Made by a program: the position numbers and the translations under genes
The notes under the pieces: model-generated
Told to the model about the DNA's origin: nothing
Seen by the model: the letters and a program-made list of their open reading frames with translations, nothing else
Databases searched by the model: none
From: Ktedonobacteraceae bacterium
Lineage (GTDB): Bacteria > Chloroflexota > Ktedonobacteria > Ktedonobacterales > Ktedonobacteraceae
Reading direction: 5' to 3'
Assembly: GCA_035653615.1 (NCBI GenBank)
Contig: DASRBN010000037.1
Coordinates: forward strand, 249,736-313,735
Length of the DNA: 64,000 bases
In this document: positions 52,244 to 61,562 of the stretch, piece by piece
Numbering within the stretch: the first letter of the stretch is position 1
Layout of the letters: each line of letters begins with the position of its first letter

Positions 52244-54115
52244 TTAAGGCGCTACGGGAATTGGCTCGTTGATACTGCCGAAATTGTAAGGACAGAGAGG
52301 GCCTACGTTTGCAACATAGACCAGCGATTTATCAGATGGCCTGTAATAAAAGTAGAAGCTTTGACTACCATCGACATTATCTGTTCCCCAGGCCAGATCG
52401 TATGTACCCTGCTTTACGGGCTTGAAGGTAAATGTGCCATCCGGCTTTATGACTACGGTAGGCGCTCCGGCAATCAACTGGAAAAATTGAGCGTCGGGGA
52501 TATTCGCGTAAAGCCCTTGCGCTAAAACGGCCAGAGGCGTGAGCGCCGAACCCTTTGGCACAGGCGTTGTGAAGCGCCCTATCACTTCCTGCGGTGCTTT
52601 GAGCGCAATGCTGGCCTGCTGCCCCTCGGGCGTGTCACCAAACTTCGAAGCAAGTTCCTGATACGTCGGGATGGCGCTTGAACATGAGCTTACAAGTTGC
52701 TGCTTGCCCTCGCCAAAAAGCGCTTTGGCGAAATCTTCGTGATCCTTCTGCGCTTCAGGAGATTTCGGGAACAGGGTAGCGAGCGTCTGAAATGAATTGG
52801 CAGCGTCGGCATATTGCTGGGCCGTAAGCTGTGTTTCGGCCAGATCATAGTATGCCGTCGCGGAGAGCGCGCTGGCCTCTGCCTGGCAGTTAGCATTGCA
52901 GTAGGACAGGTTGAGCAAATCACCGAAATGAGTGACCGCATCATTGTAATCGTGCTGCTGCGATGCCTGTTTGCCCCAATTCAGGTACGCGGTGATGCTA
53001 TCTGCCTGGGCACGCGTTACCTCACCGGTCGCTGCCTGGAAAGAAGTTAGTACGATATTGAATTTGTCAATGGCCGCGGAGTAATGTTGTGTATTGCTTA
53101 GCTGCTCTCCCCATTCATCATAGATACGGGCGATATTGCCCGAGGTGGGAGCATGCTCGCCGGCCAGTTGAAATTCATTGATCGCACTCTGCCATTGCTG
53201 CTGGCCCTCATAAAAGCGCCCTTGCACCTGGTGGATTGTTGCTTGCTGGGTGAGGCCAAAACCGCTCACGGCCAGGAGAATCGCCACAAGTAGTCCGGCG
53301 CTGATGAACTGGGAGCGGCGTTTCGGATTGCTCCTGGCAGCCATGCCTGCCAGTGTACGCACGATTGCAGCCAGCAGGATGAGTATGGCGAGAATGCCTC
53401 CAACAATACCTGCTCGCGTTGCCCCTGCTGCCCAATCGCTGCCCGTGAAGAATAGCGCCGCAAGGACAGCCACACCTGCAACGATGCTGAGAATAAATGC
53501 CCAGACAGGCAAGGGCCGGGCAATTGCCCGCACTCGTGGCTCGCCCGCGGTCGGAGACGTAGGAGGCATGGCAGACGGAGGAACAAATGGCGCCGGTATT
53601 TGCATATCCGGTAACGCCCCTGACCCCTGGTTTGCCGGCTCCTGTCGATAAAGAGAGGGGTATGCAGCCGGCGACCCGGGTGATTGAAATCCATCCGAAA
53701 GGTAACCCGAACTGGATGGAGTGGGCTGAATTTGAAGGGGGGATGCGCCCTGAATATCGGGCTGAGCTGCCAGCACAGTGGGTTCTGAGAAGGAAAATTG
53801 CTCGAAAAGCTGACCTGGCCCGGCAGATTCCCCGTTCTGAGCATTTCCTGATGGAGGGGTGGCATAAGGAAAACCGGCTCGAGCAGTTAAAGTGGGCGCA
53901 TCTACTATGCCGGACTGGGCCTGTATAGTGGGTACATCTGAAAATGGTATTTGCTCGTGGCCGGTAGGCGAATTTGCCTCCAGTAGAACTGGTGCATTTA
54001 CCTGAAAGGGTGATGATAATACCGGGGAATCTACCTGCTTCTCTAATGGCATGCCGCACATGCGGCAAAACATTGCCGTATCAGGATTTTTCTCCCCACA
54101 ATGGATGCAAAACAT
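52244..54115 (-). CDS. Zinc-ribbon membrane protein with TPR-like repeats
   Basis: A 623-residue protein. The N terminus is a zinc ribbon with two Cys-x-x-Cys pairs (MFCIHCGEK and MFCRMCGMP). A 170-residue Pro/Ser/Gln-rich linker leads to three hydrophobic segments (about 205-290: WAFILSIVAGVAVLAALFF and IVGGILAILILLAAIVRTLA). Then come helical TPR-like repeats (EGQQQWQSAINEFQLAGEHA, TQHYSAAIDKFNIVLTSFQ, AQQYADAANSFQTLATLFP) and a beta-rich C-terminal domain ending NFGSINEPIPVAP. The family is common in Chloroflexota with no assigned role; surface or envelope stress sensing is a guess. No strong ribosome site is visible before the ATG. Confidence 0.8.
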   Translation of the reverse strand: MFCIHCGEKNPDTAMFCRMCGMPLEKQVDSPVLSSPFQVNAPVLLEANSPTGHEQIPFSDVPTIQAQSGIVDAPTLTARAGFPYATPPSGNAQNGESAGPGQLFEQFSFSEPTVLAAQPDIQGASPLQIQPTPSSSGYLSDGFQSPGSPAAYPSLYRQEPANQGSGALPDMQIPAPFVPPSAMPPTSPTAGEPRVRAIARPLPVWAFILSIVAGVAVLAALFFTGSDWAAGATRAGIVGGILAILILLAAIVRTLAGMAARSNPKRRSQFISAGLLVAILLAVSGFGLTQQATIHQVQGRFYEGQQQWQSAINEFQLAGEHAPTSGNIARIYDEWGEQLSNTQHYSAAIDKFNIVLTSFQAATGEVTRAQADSITAYLNWGKQASQQHDYNDAVTHFGDLLNLSYCNANCQAEASALSATAYYDLAETQLTAQQYADAANSFQTLATLFPKSPEAQKDHEDFAKALFGEGKQQLVSSCSSAIPTYQELASKFGDTPEGQQASIALKAPQEVIGRFTTPVPKGSALTPLAVLAQGLYANIPDAQFFQLIAGAPTVVIKPDGTFTFKPVKQGTYDLAWGTDNVDGSQSFYFYYRPSDKSLVYVANVGPLCPYNFGSINEPIPVAP

Positions 54116-54484
54116 TCAAATCCTCCAACTTTTGCTTTGAGCTGATACGCTCCATTTTTAGCGAATGTAGGCAGATAAATAACCGGATAACCATAATAGG
54201 GATGAGAAAAGGTATCGACGAGTTTGCAAACCGCTGCGTTTATATGTTACATGAAAATCACAACAAATACAATAGACTCTGCTTGCTTTTTTTCAACTGA
54301 GAAGCTGCCCTTAATAAGCAAAGAATAGCAGAATGACACGATTTGAGATAAAAACAATAAAAATGATGCTTCTGAATTCAGGTCTAGTAGTACTTGATGA
54401 AGGACAAAGATCAAGTATCAAGCGGTTCTAAAGGATATCCACGCCAGGTACAGAAGTCCTATTGCCTCTTATATTCTGGTCGAG

Positions 54485-54513
54485 TGGTCAATCATGGGGC
54501 TTCGTGCTATAAT
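54485..54513 (+). promoter_or_regulatory. Promoter of the oxidoreductase operon
   Basis: TGGTCA and TATAAT are separated by 17 bases, and TGC before the -10 makes it an extended -10 promoter. It lies 143 bases before the first start codon. Confidence 0.65.
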
Positions 54514-54615
54514 AGGGGCAAGATGAAAGGTGCATAAACAGCTCTTTTTCTTGTTGGCCTTCGCTCTCTAAGCCCGAGGGCCATACGAACAGCGCTTGCG
54601 CTAAAGCATAACTGA

Positions 54616-54639
54616 GCAGTGGTGCTGCTAAACCACTGC
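54616..54639 (+). promoter_or_regulatory. Leader hairpin next to the ribosome site
   Basis: GCAGTGGT at 54616-54623 pairs exactly with 54632-54639, ending one base before the ribosome site TAGGAG. It could tune translation of the first gene. No known riboswitch fold is recognised. Confidence 0.4.
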
Positions 54640-54655
54640 GTAGGAGTTTTAGATT

Positions 54656-55261
54656 ATGAGCAGCGAAAATAAAGCCAATGGGGACGCGGTGTTTTCAACC
54701 ACACGCCGCAAGGCCGTACCAATTATTATGGCAAGAGGTCCCCAGGAGTACGTGCCAGGAGACCAGGAACTGCCGGTTCAGCTTACCAGCCTGGCAGATA
54801 TGATACAATGGGCGCAAAACTGGCCTCGCTCGAAGTCAGTCTGGCCGCTGGGATATGGGCTGGCCTGCTGCGCTATTGAGATGATCGCCTCGGCCTCTGC
54901 TCCCCAATATGATCTCTCGCGTTTCGGCTCGGAGGTCTTTCGATCCAGCCCGCGCCAGGCCGACTTGATGATCGTGGCCGGAACCGTTTCGGTAAAGATG
55001 GGCCCGCGCCTGCGCCTGCTGTGGGAGCAGATGCCAGACCCGAAGTGGGTGCTGAGCATGGGTCAATGTGCCAACTCAGGCGGCGAATTTTATGACAGTT
55101 ACTATACCGTCCAGGGCGTTGATACGATTGTTCCGGTCGATGTCTATGTGCCGGGTTGCCCTCCTCGTCCAGAGGCGCTCATTGAGGGTATCCTCAAGCT
55201 GCGCGAGAAGATTCTCAAGCAGGGTTTGAAGATTCAGGGCGAGAAGGAAATTGAGGTGTAG
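54656..55261 (+). CDS. nuoB: NADH-quinone oxidoreductase subunit B-like protein
   Basis: A 201-residue NuoB family protein. The four ligands of the N2-type 4Fe-4S cluster are present: the adjacent pair in [18 protein letters not shown], Cys in [14 protein letters not shown] and Cys in [20 protein letters not shown] 45-residue N-terminal extension precedes the domain. NuoB normally sits between the hydrophilic arm and quinone; however, neither NuoC/NuoD nor membrane subunits are encoded here, so this copy may belong to a soluble or hydrogenase-like complex or use subunits encoded elsewhere. TAGGAG precedes the start; the next gene begins three bases after its stop. Confidence 0.88.
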   Translation: MSSENKANGDAVFSTTRRKAVPIIMARGPQEYVPGDQELPVQLTSLADMIQWAQNWPRSKSVWPLGYGLACCAIEMIASASAPQYDLSRFGSEVFRSSPRQADLMIVAGTVSVKMGPRLRLLWEQMPDPKWVLSMGQCANSGGEFYDSYYTVQGVDTIVPVDVYVPGCPPRPEALIEGILKLREKILKQGLKIQGEKEIEV

Positions 55262-55264
55262 TGT

Positions 55265-56005
55265 ATGCGTGGTATTCTTGAGGGCATGAGCCTGACCTTC
55301 AGCCACATGTTCAGGCCCAAACTGACCCGCTTATATCCTTATGAAAAACCAAAACTGCCCCCGCGCAGCCGTGGTCTGATCCAGCTCATCGCGGAAGAGG
55401 GCCTTGGCACCGAATACAATCTGAAGTGCGAGGCCTGCCTGCTCTGCGAAAAAGCGTGCCCGCCGCGTGCCATCACCATCGAATATGAACCGATGCATAC
55501 GTTCAAAAAGCGTCCATGGTTCCAATCCTATATTCGCGAGGGCGCGGATAAGTATAGCACGCATCCTATACCGCCCGCGTCCGGGGCATCTAAAGCCGGT
55601 TTTTATACCACACGTATGTCTGAATATGCCGTAGAGTATCATAATAAGCCCGTAGCTCCATGCGTCGCCATGCCCGTCAAAGACTACCTGGAGCCTGAAA
55701 TAGACCTCAGTAAAGTTGATGAGTTACTGGAAACATGGCCGCAAGAGGCAGGCGCGTTGCCTTCGCTTCTGGATGCCGTTATGGATATCTATGGCTATAT
55801 GCCTCTACAGGCGGCAAAACGTATCGTCCAGGTGCGCGGCGTCGATTTGAGCGATATCTTCGGTATCGCTACTATGAGTCCGAAATTTAAGCCAGCCCCG
55901 GCTGTCAAAGGCATACGCCGCGATGATCAGCCCATCCGTGGCCTGTCGCCCGCTACACGTGGCAAATGGGGTAATATTAATCATGTGAGGCAACCAGATG
56001 CCTGA
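55265..56005 (+). CDS. Fusion of a half NuoI-like ferredoxin with a half NuoE-like domain
   Basis: A 246-residue protein. The first 80 residues match NuoI: LTFSHMFRPKLTRLYPYEK, then a single 4Fe-4S motif, CEACLLCEKACPPRAITIEY; the second NuoI cluster motif is missing. From about residue 140 the sequence follows the helical start of NuoE (LLETWPQEAGALPSLLDAVM, DIYGYMPLQAAKRIVQVRG, SDIFGIATMSPKF) and then stops before the thioredoxin-fold 2Fe-2S domain, with no cluster cysteines. It overlaps the NuoF gene by eight bases. It may act as a docking and single-cluster electron-relay subunit. No frameshift is evident; both halves are in one clean frame. Confidence 0.8.
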   Translation: MRGILEGMSLTFSHMFRPKLTRLYPYEKPKLPPRSRGLIQLIAEEGLGTEYNLKCEACLLCEKACPPRAITIEYEPMHTFKKRPWFQSYIREGADKYSTHPIPPASGASKAGFYTTRMSEYAVEYHNKPVAPCVAMPVKDYLEPEIDLSKVDELLETWPQEAGALPSLLDAVMDIYGYMPLQAAKRIVQVRGVDLSDIFGIATMSPKFKPAPAVKGIRRDDQPIRGLSPATRGKWGNINHVRQPDA

Positions 56006-57329
56006 TTTTGATTCTTCTTATCGTGTATTACGGAGGCGCGGCGAGCCTGACCTGCGCTCGCTCGACTCCTATCGCCGGGCCGGTGGCTACAGCGCCCTCG
56101 AAAAAGCCATTCGCGAGCAAACGCCTGAGCAGGTCATCCAGCAGGTGATCGATGCGAAGTTGCGTGGCCGCGGCGGCGCAGGTCGGCTCACCGGCGAAAA
56201 AATGCGCATCGTGAGCCGTCAGGAAGATGATTTCCGCTACGTTATCTGCAATGCCTACGACGCCGATCCGCGCTCGTGGGCGGCGCGTTCGATGATGCAA
56301 CGCAATCCGCACCTGGTTATCGAAGGCGTAGTGCTTGCCGCTTATGCTGTTGGAGCAAGGGAAGCGTATATTTTTACACGCAGCTTCTTCAAGGAAGGAA
56401 TCGATGCCATCCAGCAGGCGCTGGCGGATGCTCTCGAAGCCAATCTTGTGGGACGCGATATCCTGGGTATGGACTTCAGTTGTACCATCAATGTGCTGGG
56501 CGTCGATCAGGGTTTCATGGGCGGAGAGGAAACGGTGCAGATTGCCGTCATTAAGGGCCGCCGTGGTATGCCCGAGCAGCGACCGCCATATCCCGCCCAG
56601 TATGGCCTCTGGGATAAGCCAACGCTCGTCGATTGCATCGAGACGCTGGCAAACATTCCCCTCATCATTCGTGATGGTGTGCAGGCATTTACCAGTATCG
56701 GTACAGCCACGACCAGCGGTACCAAAGTGCTGACGGTCTATGACTATGTGCCCGATAGCGAGCCGAAGCTGGTGGAAGTTCCTTTTGGCGCGACCCTACG
56801 TGAGATTTTGCGTCATGCCGGATACAGCCGTCCGGACAGCGATTTGCAGGCCATCATCGTCGGTGGGGCCGAAGGCGGCGCGCTGCCACCTTCATTGCTC
56901 GATACGCCGTTTGACTATGATGCGCTGGAAGAGGCAGGCGCTATTGTGGGTTCCGGCATTCTCGAATTGCTTCCTGCCAATACCTGTATGGTAGGATGGT
57001 CCAGGGAGCGCAGCAGTTATTTGAGCAAAGAGTCCTGCGGCAAGTGCGTGCCATGCCGCATCGGCATGAAACGTGTAACCGGCATCCTGGAAGGCATTAT
57101 CAGCGATCTTGGCGTCAAATCTGACCTGGATATGCTGGACGAATTTGCTGAATATATCCCTGCGGGTTCGCTATGCGCGTTTGGCGTGCTAGCCCCAAAT
57201 GCCTATAAGACGGCCAGGCGCTACTGGCCTGAACATTTTCGCATGCATGTCGAGGAGTTGCAGTGTCCGACCGGTACGTGCCTTCCTGTGCGCGCGCACC
57301 GTTTTATCACCAAACATGTGTTACCCTGA
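55998..57329 (+). CDS. nuoF: NADH-quinone oxidoreductase subunit F-like flavoprotein
   Basis: A 443-residue NuoF family protein. RGRGGAGRLTGEKM is the NADH loop, MGGEETVQIAVIKGRRGMPE the flavin region, and SCGKCVPCRIGMKRV with GSLCAFGVLAPN the four cluster ligands. The segment CNAYDADPRSWAARSM differs from the usual acidic CNADESEPG stretch that contacts NADH, so cofactor preference may be altered. It is fed by NADH or another pyridine nucleotide and would pass electrons to the FeS proteins of this operon. GTGAGG lies seven bases before the ATG. Confidence 0.9.
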   Translation: MPDFDSSYRVLRRRGEPDLRSLDSYRRAGGYSALEKAIREQTPEQVIQQVIDAKLRGRGGAGRLTGEKMRIVSRQEDDFRYVICNAYDADPRSWAARSMMQRNPHLVIEGVVLAAYAVGAREAYIFTRSFFKEGIDAIQQALADALEANLVGRDILGMDFSCTINVLGVDQGFMGGEETVQIAVIKGRRGMPEQRPPYPAQYGLWDKPTLVDCIETLANIPLIIRDGVQAFTSIGTATTSGTKVLTVYDYVPDSEPKLVEVPFGATLREILRHAGYSRPDSDLQAIIVGGAEGGALPPSLLDTPFDYDALEEAGAIVGSGILELLPANTCMVGWSRERSSYLSKESCGKCVPCRIGMKRVTGILEGIISDLGVKSDLDMLDEFAEYIPAGSLCAFGVLAPNAYKTARRYWPEHFRMHVEELQCPTGTCLPVRAHRFITKHVLP

Positions 57330-57426
57330 AGGCACAATATACTGTGCCCGTCTAAATAAAGCGGAGTCGTGGACGTTTTAATGGAGTTTAACAAATTAAT
57401 CGGGTAATAGAAAGCAACGCGGCGAA

Positions 57427-57453
57427 GCCCCGTAGGGCCGATCAATCGGCTCC
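57427..57453. repeat. Repeat family D, intergenic copy
   Basis: CCCCGTAGGGCCGATCAATC then GGCTCCC in the 183-base gap between the NuoF-like and flavoprotein genes. Confidence 0.5.
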
Positions 57454-57512
57454 CATGCTTGCCCAATTATACGTTATATCCATAAAAGACGCCCCTATTA
57501 AAGAGGAATTCT

Positions 57513-59918
57513 ATGGCTGTATCGATCCGAGATAATCTTTCTCCCATACAGACATCGCCGCAGCCGGTGGTGCGCAATGACGTTGGGCACTCATCCTTCA
57601 CGCTCACCATCGACGGCAAGACCGTGCAGGCCTACGAGAATCAGACCTTGCTCAGTGTGGCGGTCGACAACGGCATTACCGATATCCCGAATATGTGTAA
57701 TGACGAAAAGTTGGAGCCGACCGCGACCTGTCGCATGTGCCTGGTGCATATCGAGGGTGTAAAACAGCCCTTGCCGTCGTGTACGACACCGGCGCTTCCC
57801 GGCATGGTTGTGACGACAAAGTCGGATGAGTTGTTCCACATCCGGCGTACAAACCTGGAGATGTTGCTCTCCGACCACAATGCCTACTGCCAGCCTCCCT
57901 GCCAGGCGGATTGCCCAACGCATATCGACATTCCGGGATACCTGGAACTGATAGCGAAAGGTTCGATGAAAGAGGCGGCGCGACTGGTCAAGGAAGTGCT
58001 GCCATTCCCTTATATCCTGGGGTTGACCTGCCCGGCTCCCTGTCAGAAGGCCTGCCGCCGCGGACTCGTTGAGGAAGAGATAGCGATCTGTCGCATGCAT
58101 GGTCACGCCGCCGAAACCTGCCTGCTCGACCCGCCGCATCCTTTCGTGAAGGACCCGCCAACGGGCAAGAAGGTTGCCATTGTTGGCGCGGGACCGGCAG
58201 GACTCACCTGCGCCTACTACCTCGCCTTGAAAGGCCACTACTGCAAGGTCTTTGACCAGCAACCGCAGCCGGGTGGTCAATTGCGCTACGGCATCCCTGA
58301 ATACCGTCTTCAGAAAGACATGATGGACCGCGAGATTGATCATGTCTGGTCGCTGGGTGTGGATGCGCAGTACAACGTCAGGCTCGGGCGCGATTTTACC
58401 ATCGATGACCTGTTTGCCCAGGGCTTTGATGCCATCTACCTGGGTATCGGAGCCTGGACCAGCAACAAGCTGAATATGGAAGGCGAAGATGCCGAAGGAT
58501 TCGTCAACGCCATCTCCTATCTCTCCGAAAAGGTTGAAGGCAAGCCGGTGCCGGTGAAGGAAGGCGATGAGGTCGTAGTCTATGGCGGCGGATTCACGGC
58601 CTACGACTGCACTCGAACCTCACTGCGCCTGGGAGCGAAAGTGCATACGCTCTATTACCGCACGCGCTCGGATATCACGGCGACTTTTGAAGAGGTTGAG
58701 GACGGCATCAACGAGGGCACCGACCTGCAAGTCCAGACCATGATCCAGAAAATCCTGGTCGAGGATGGCAAGGTCAAAGGCGTTCAATGCGTGAAAACGA
58801 AGCCTGGCGAACCCGACGCGCGTGGCCGGCGACGGCCCGTACCGGTGCAAGGTTCGGAGTTCGTCATTAACTGCAACGCGGTTATCCCTGCCGTGGGCCA
58901 GGCCGTCCAGCAAGATGTGCTTGAGGACAAGTCCGGCGTCAAGTTTACCAAGCATGGTACCATTCAGACTAATCCGCATAACTTCATGACAGACCGCGCA
59001 GGTGTCTTTGCCGGTGGTGATGCCCAGATGGGCGCGAAGACCATCATTGAGTGCGTCGGACAGGGCAAGCTCGGTGCTCGCTCGATACACGCGTACCTCA
59101 GTGGCGAGGATATGAAAGAAGTGGCGCGACGCCTGGAACTGGAAGAGCGTCACCCAGATCTCTTTGATATCGTCCCCTATAAGCCCGTCGAGCCGAAAGT
59201 GAAGATGCCGATGCTGCCCTACGAAGACCGCAAGCGCAACTTCAGAATCATCGAGATGGGCTATATGCAGGAACAGGCGGAGCGCGAAGCCGCTCGTTGC
59301 TTGCAGTGCGCGTGCCCTGCTGCCGGGCAGTGCGACCTGCAAAAGTATAGTATCGAGCATGGTCTGGCGGATAACCGCTTCCACGATGGCGAACCAACCG
59401 ACTATCATGATTATGATATGGACCTGTCGCACAGCTTTATCCTGCGCGATCCCAACAAGTGCATCAACTGTACGCAGTGCGTGCGGGTCTGCCATGATGT
59501 GATTGGCCCCGACTGTTATGGCATGTTCGGCAAGGGCTTCGACACCATCGTATCCACGCCGTTCAACGTCAGCCTGCATGATACCGACTGCGTCTCCTGT
59601 GGCGCGTGCGTGCAGGTCTGCCCGACCGGTTCCTTGATGATGGCCGAGCGTTACCTGAAACGCTACGCCTTCGCGCTGGATCGCTGCATCTTCTGTGGCG
59701 ACTGCGTAGAGGTCTGTCCTCACGGAGCATTGGGTGAGACGCCGAACTTCGAGCTCTCGTTCTTCAATCGCTTTGGCCCCGATGTCACACTCGACAAAGG
59801 CGACCTGGCGACTGCGCCGGACTACCTGGTGCGCCAGCGCCTGCCGCGCAGTAAAAAGAACCTGCCCGTGATGAGCCCTCTGGTGCGCCCGCTGCCGCCG
59901 CGTGGCATCAGGGAATAA
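57513..59918 (+). CDS. NuoG/GltD hybrid: ferredoxin-FAD oxidoreductase with multiple Fe-S sites
   Basis: An 801-residue multidomain electron carrier. Residues 20-105 are a NuoG-type 2Fe-2S ferredoxin (NMCNDEKLEPTATCRMCLVH, then PLPSCTTPAL). At about 120-200 is a GltD-type 4Fe-4S domain (NAYCQPPCQADCPTHIDIPG; LTCPAPCQKACRRGLVEEE). Then come the FAD and NAD(P) Rossmann folds, with KKVAIVGAGPAGLTCAYYLA and VVVYGGGFTAYDC and AGVFAGGDAQMGAKT. The C terminus has two ferredoxin-type 4Fe-4S motifs plus one more (CINCTQCVRVCHDV, CVSCGACVQVCPTG, CIFCGDCVEVCPHG). Such proteins occur in electron-bifurcating and formate-dehydrogenase complexes. AGAGGAATTCT precedes the ATG. Confidence 0.87.
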   Translation: MAVSIRDNLSPIQTSPQPVVRNDVGHSSFTLTIDGKTVQAYENQTLLSVAVDNGITDIPNMCNDEKLEPTATCRMCLVHIEGVKQPLPSCTTPALPGMVVTTKSDELFHIRRTNLEMLLSDHNAYCQPPCQADCPTHIDIPGYLELIAKGSMKEAARLVKEVLPFPYILGLTCPAPCQKACRRGLVEEEIAICRMHGHAAETCLLDPPHPFVKDPPTGKKVAIVGAGPAGLTCAYYLALKGHYCKVFDQQPQPGGQLRYGIPEYRLQKDMMDREIDHVWSLGVDAQYNVRLGRDFTIDDLFAQGFDAIYLGIGAWTSNKLNMEGEDAEGFVNAISYLSEKVEGKPVPVKEGDEVVVYGGGFTAYDCTRTSLRLGAKVHTLYYRTRSDITATFEEVEDGINEGTDLQVQTMIQKILVEDGKVKGVQCVKTKPGEPDARGRRRPVPVQGSEFVINCNAVIPAVGQAVQQDVLEDKSGVKFTKHGTIQTNPHNFMTDRAGVFAGGDAQMGAKTIIECVGQGKLGARSIHAYLSGEDMKEVARRLELEERHPDLFDIVPYKPVEPKVKMPMLPYEDRKRNFRIIEMGYMQEQAEREAARCLQCACPAAGQCDLQKYSIEHGLADNRFHDGEPTDYHDYDMDLSHSFILRDPNKCINCTQCVRVCHDVIGPDCYGMFGKGFDTIVSTPFNVSLHDTDCVSCGACVQVCPTGSLMMAERYLKRYAFALDRCIFCGDCVEVCPHGALGETPNFELSFFNRFGPDVTLDKGDLATAPDYLVRQRLPRSKKNLPVMSPLVRPLPPRGIRE

Positions 59919-59936
59919 CGTAATATGGTTTCACCA

Positions 59937-60015
59937 GGGCGACCGCGAGGGTGCGCCCCTATCCGCCACAGGCGAATACCACGTGGCGGATAGGGGCGCA
60001 CCCTCGCGGTCGCCC
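59937..60015. repeat. Repeat family B, perfect inverted pair with 33-bp arms
   Basis: Arms 59937-59969 and 59983-60015 are exact reverse complements with a 13-base loop. The arm carries GGGCGACCGCGAGGGTGCGC. It lies 19 bases after the flavoprotein stop and may end the operon transcript. Confidence 0.9.
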
Positions 60016-60105
60016 TTAGATTCTCTTCATCTTCTTCCCTTGCTTCGTGTTACAATAACAATAGTCAGTAATCCATTATCCATTAAGTAAACAAGGAGCG
60101 ATTCT

Positions 60106-61491
60106 ATGGCTGGCCAGCGAACATTGCAGTTCCCGCGCGGCTTTTTATGGGGAACAGCATCTTCATCGTATCAATGTGAGGGTGGAAATACGAACGATCA
60201 ATGGTATCGCTGGGAGCAACAGGGCCATATTCTCACCAGAGAACATGCTGGAGATGCCTGCGACTGGTGGCACAACGCGGAAAGCGATTTTGAGTGGGCC
60301 GAGCAGATGGAGAACAATGCCCTGCGCCTGAGCATCGAGTGGAGTCGCATTGAGCCGCAAGAGGGACAATGGAATAGCGCCGCCATAGACCGTTACCGGC
60401 AGATGCTCGCGGATTTGCACCGTCGCCACATGAAACCTTTCGTCACCCTGCATCACTTCACCGACCCATTGTGGTTTGCCGACCGTGGTGGTTTTGCCAA
60501 CGAGCGTAACATTTTTTATTTTATCCGCTATGTTACCTATGTCGTGCAGTCGTTGCAGGACCTGTGCGACTTCTGGCTCACGATCAACGAACCGAACGTC
60601 TACGCTTTTATGGGATATGTACTTGGCTCGTATCCCCCGGGTGAGCATAATATTAGTCTCGCTCTACGTGTTCTGCGCAACCTGGTGCAGGCCCATGTCG
60701 AGGCATTCTATGCCATCCGACGCGCGCAGCCACAATCCGAGATTGGCTATTGCCTCGATTACCGTCTGTTCGATCCGGCCAGCATTTTTTCGCTGCTCGA
60801 TACGCTTGTTGCGGGTGCTCATGACGAGTTCTTCAACTGGGCAGCATTAGAGGCAGCCGAGACCGGTCGCTTTCCGTTTCCCCTGAAAATGATGCTGTCA
60901 CCTGTCCCACATGCATCCGGCACGCGTGATTACCATGGCGTGAACTATTACACCCGCGATATCGTGCGCTTCGACCCCACACGCCCGGCGGATTTTTTCG
61001 CTCGTCGCTACGTGAAGCCTGGCGCGCTGCATAATGACCCCGGTTTAGAAGGAAACTTCGGCGAAATTTATCCAGAGGGTATCTATCGCGTCTTGAAAGA
61101 TGTCTACCGGCGCACGCGAGGCAACAAGCCGCTCTACGTTACTGAGAACGGCTTCAGCGATACACTCGATGACCGCCGTCCAAGGGCTATCCTTGAACAT
61201 CTTGCCATGGTACATCGAGCCATCCGCGAGGGTATACCTGTGCGGGGCTATTTTCACTGGACACTGGTTGATAACTTTGAATGGAGCGAAGGCTGGGGAG
61301 CTCGCTTCGGCCTGATCGAACTCGACCCTCGCACGCAGAGGCGCGCACCAAGGCCGAGCGCGAGCATGTTCGGGGAAATCTGCCGTGCCAATGCCATCAC
61401 CGAAAGCATTGTCGAGCGTTACGCGCCCGAAGCCATGGGTTTCATTTTTCCCCAATCCAATTCCGAACTGGCAAGGAGCGCCAGTGTATAA
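60106..61491 (+). CDS. Family 1 glycoside hydrolase (beta-glucosidase type)
   Basis: A 461-residue GH1 enzyme. The start LQFPRGFLWGTASSSYQCEG is typical; the acid/base Glu is in DFWLTINEPNVYAF and the nucleophile Glu in LYVTENGFSDTLDD; WTLVDNFEWSEGWGARFGL binds the sugar. The length is standard and there is no signal peptide, so it acts on imported disaccharides or aryl-glycosides in the cytoplasm. AAGGAG lies seven bases before the ATG. No transporter is adjacent, and it appears to be a single-gene unit. Confidence 0.96.
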   Translation: MAGQRTLQFPRGFLWGTASSSYQCEGGNTNDQWYRWEQQGHILTREHAGDACDWWHNAESDFEWAEQMENNALRLSIEWSRIEPQEGQWNSAAIDRYRQMLADLHRRHMKPFVTLHHFTDPLWFADRGGFANERNIFYFIRYVTYVVQSLQDLCDFWLTINEPNVYAFMGYVLGSYPPGEHNISLALRVLRNLVQAHVEAFYAIRRAQPQSEIGYCLDYRLFDPASIFSLLDTLVAGAHDEFFNWAALEAAETGRFPFPLKMMLSPVPHASGTRDYHGVNYYTRDIVRFDPTRPADFFARRYVKPGALHNDPGLEGNFGEIYPEGIYRVLKDVYRRTRGNKPLYVTENGFSDTLDDRRPRAILEHLAMVHRAIREGIPVRGYFHWTLVDNFEWSEGWGARFGLIELDPRTQRRAPRPSASMFGEICRANAITESIVERYAPEAMGFIFPQSNSELARSASV

Positions 61492-61562
61492 GATTTCGTT
61501 GTCTCATACAGCTGACCAGCGCTTCCTATACCGAAGATGCTCCATGAGCATGTAGGGTCCGT

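Larger units (their letters stand above)
54116..54655. other. Gene-free region upstream of the oxidoreductase operon
   Basis: 540 bases with the divergent starts of the zinc-ribbon gene and the oxidoreductase operon. It holds the inverted repeat TACTTGAT (54391-54398) with ATCAAGTA (54410-54417), a possible operator, the promoter at 54485-54513 and a leader hairpin at 54616-54639. No coding frame is supported. Confidence 0.5.

Noticed and set aside
54616-54639. Riboswitch before the oxidoreductase operon
   Set aside because: A single short hairpin; no conserved aptamer pattern can be seen.
58620-59723. Long minus-strand reading frame of 367 codons
   Set aside because: Lies wholly antisense to the flavoprotein gene, whose domains are clear; product has no recognisable motif.
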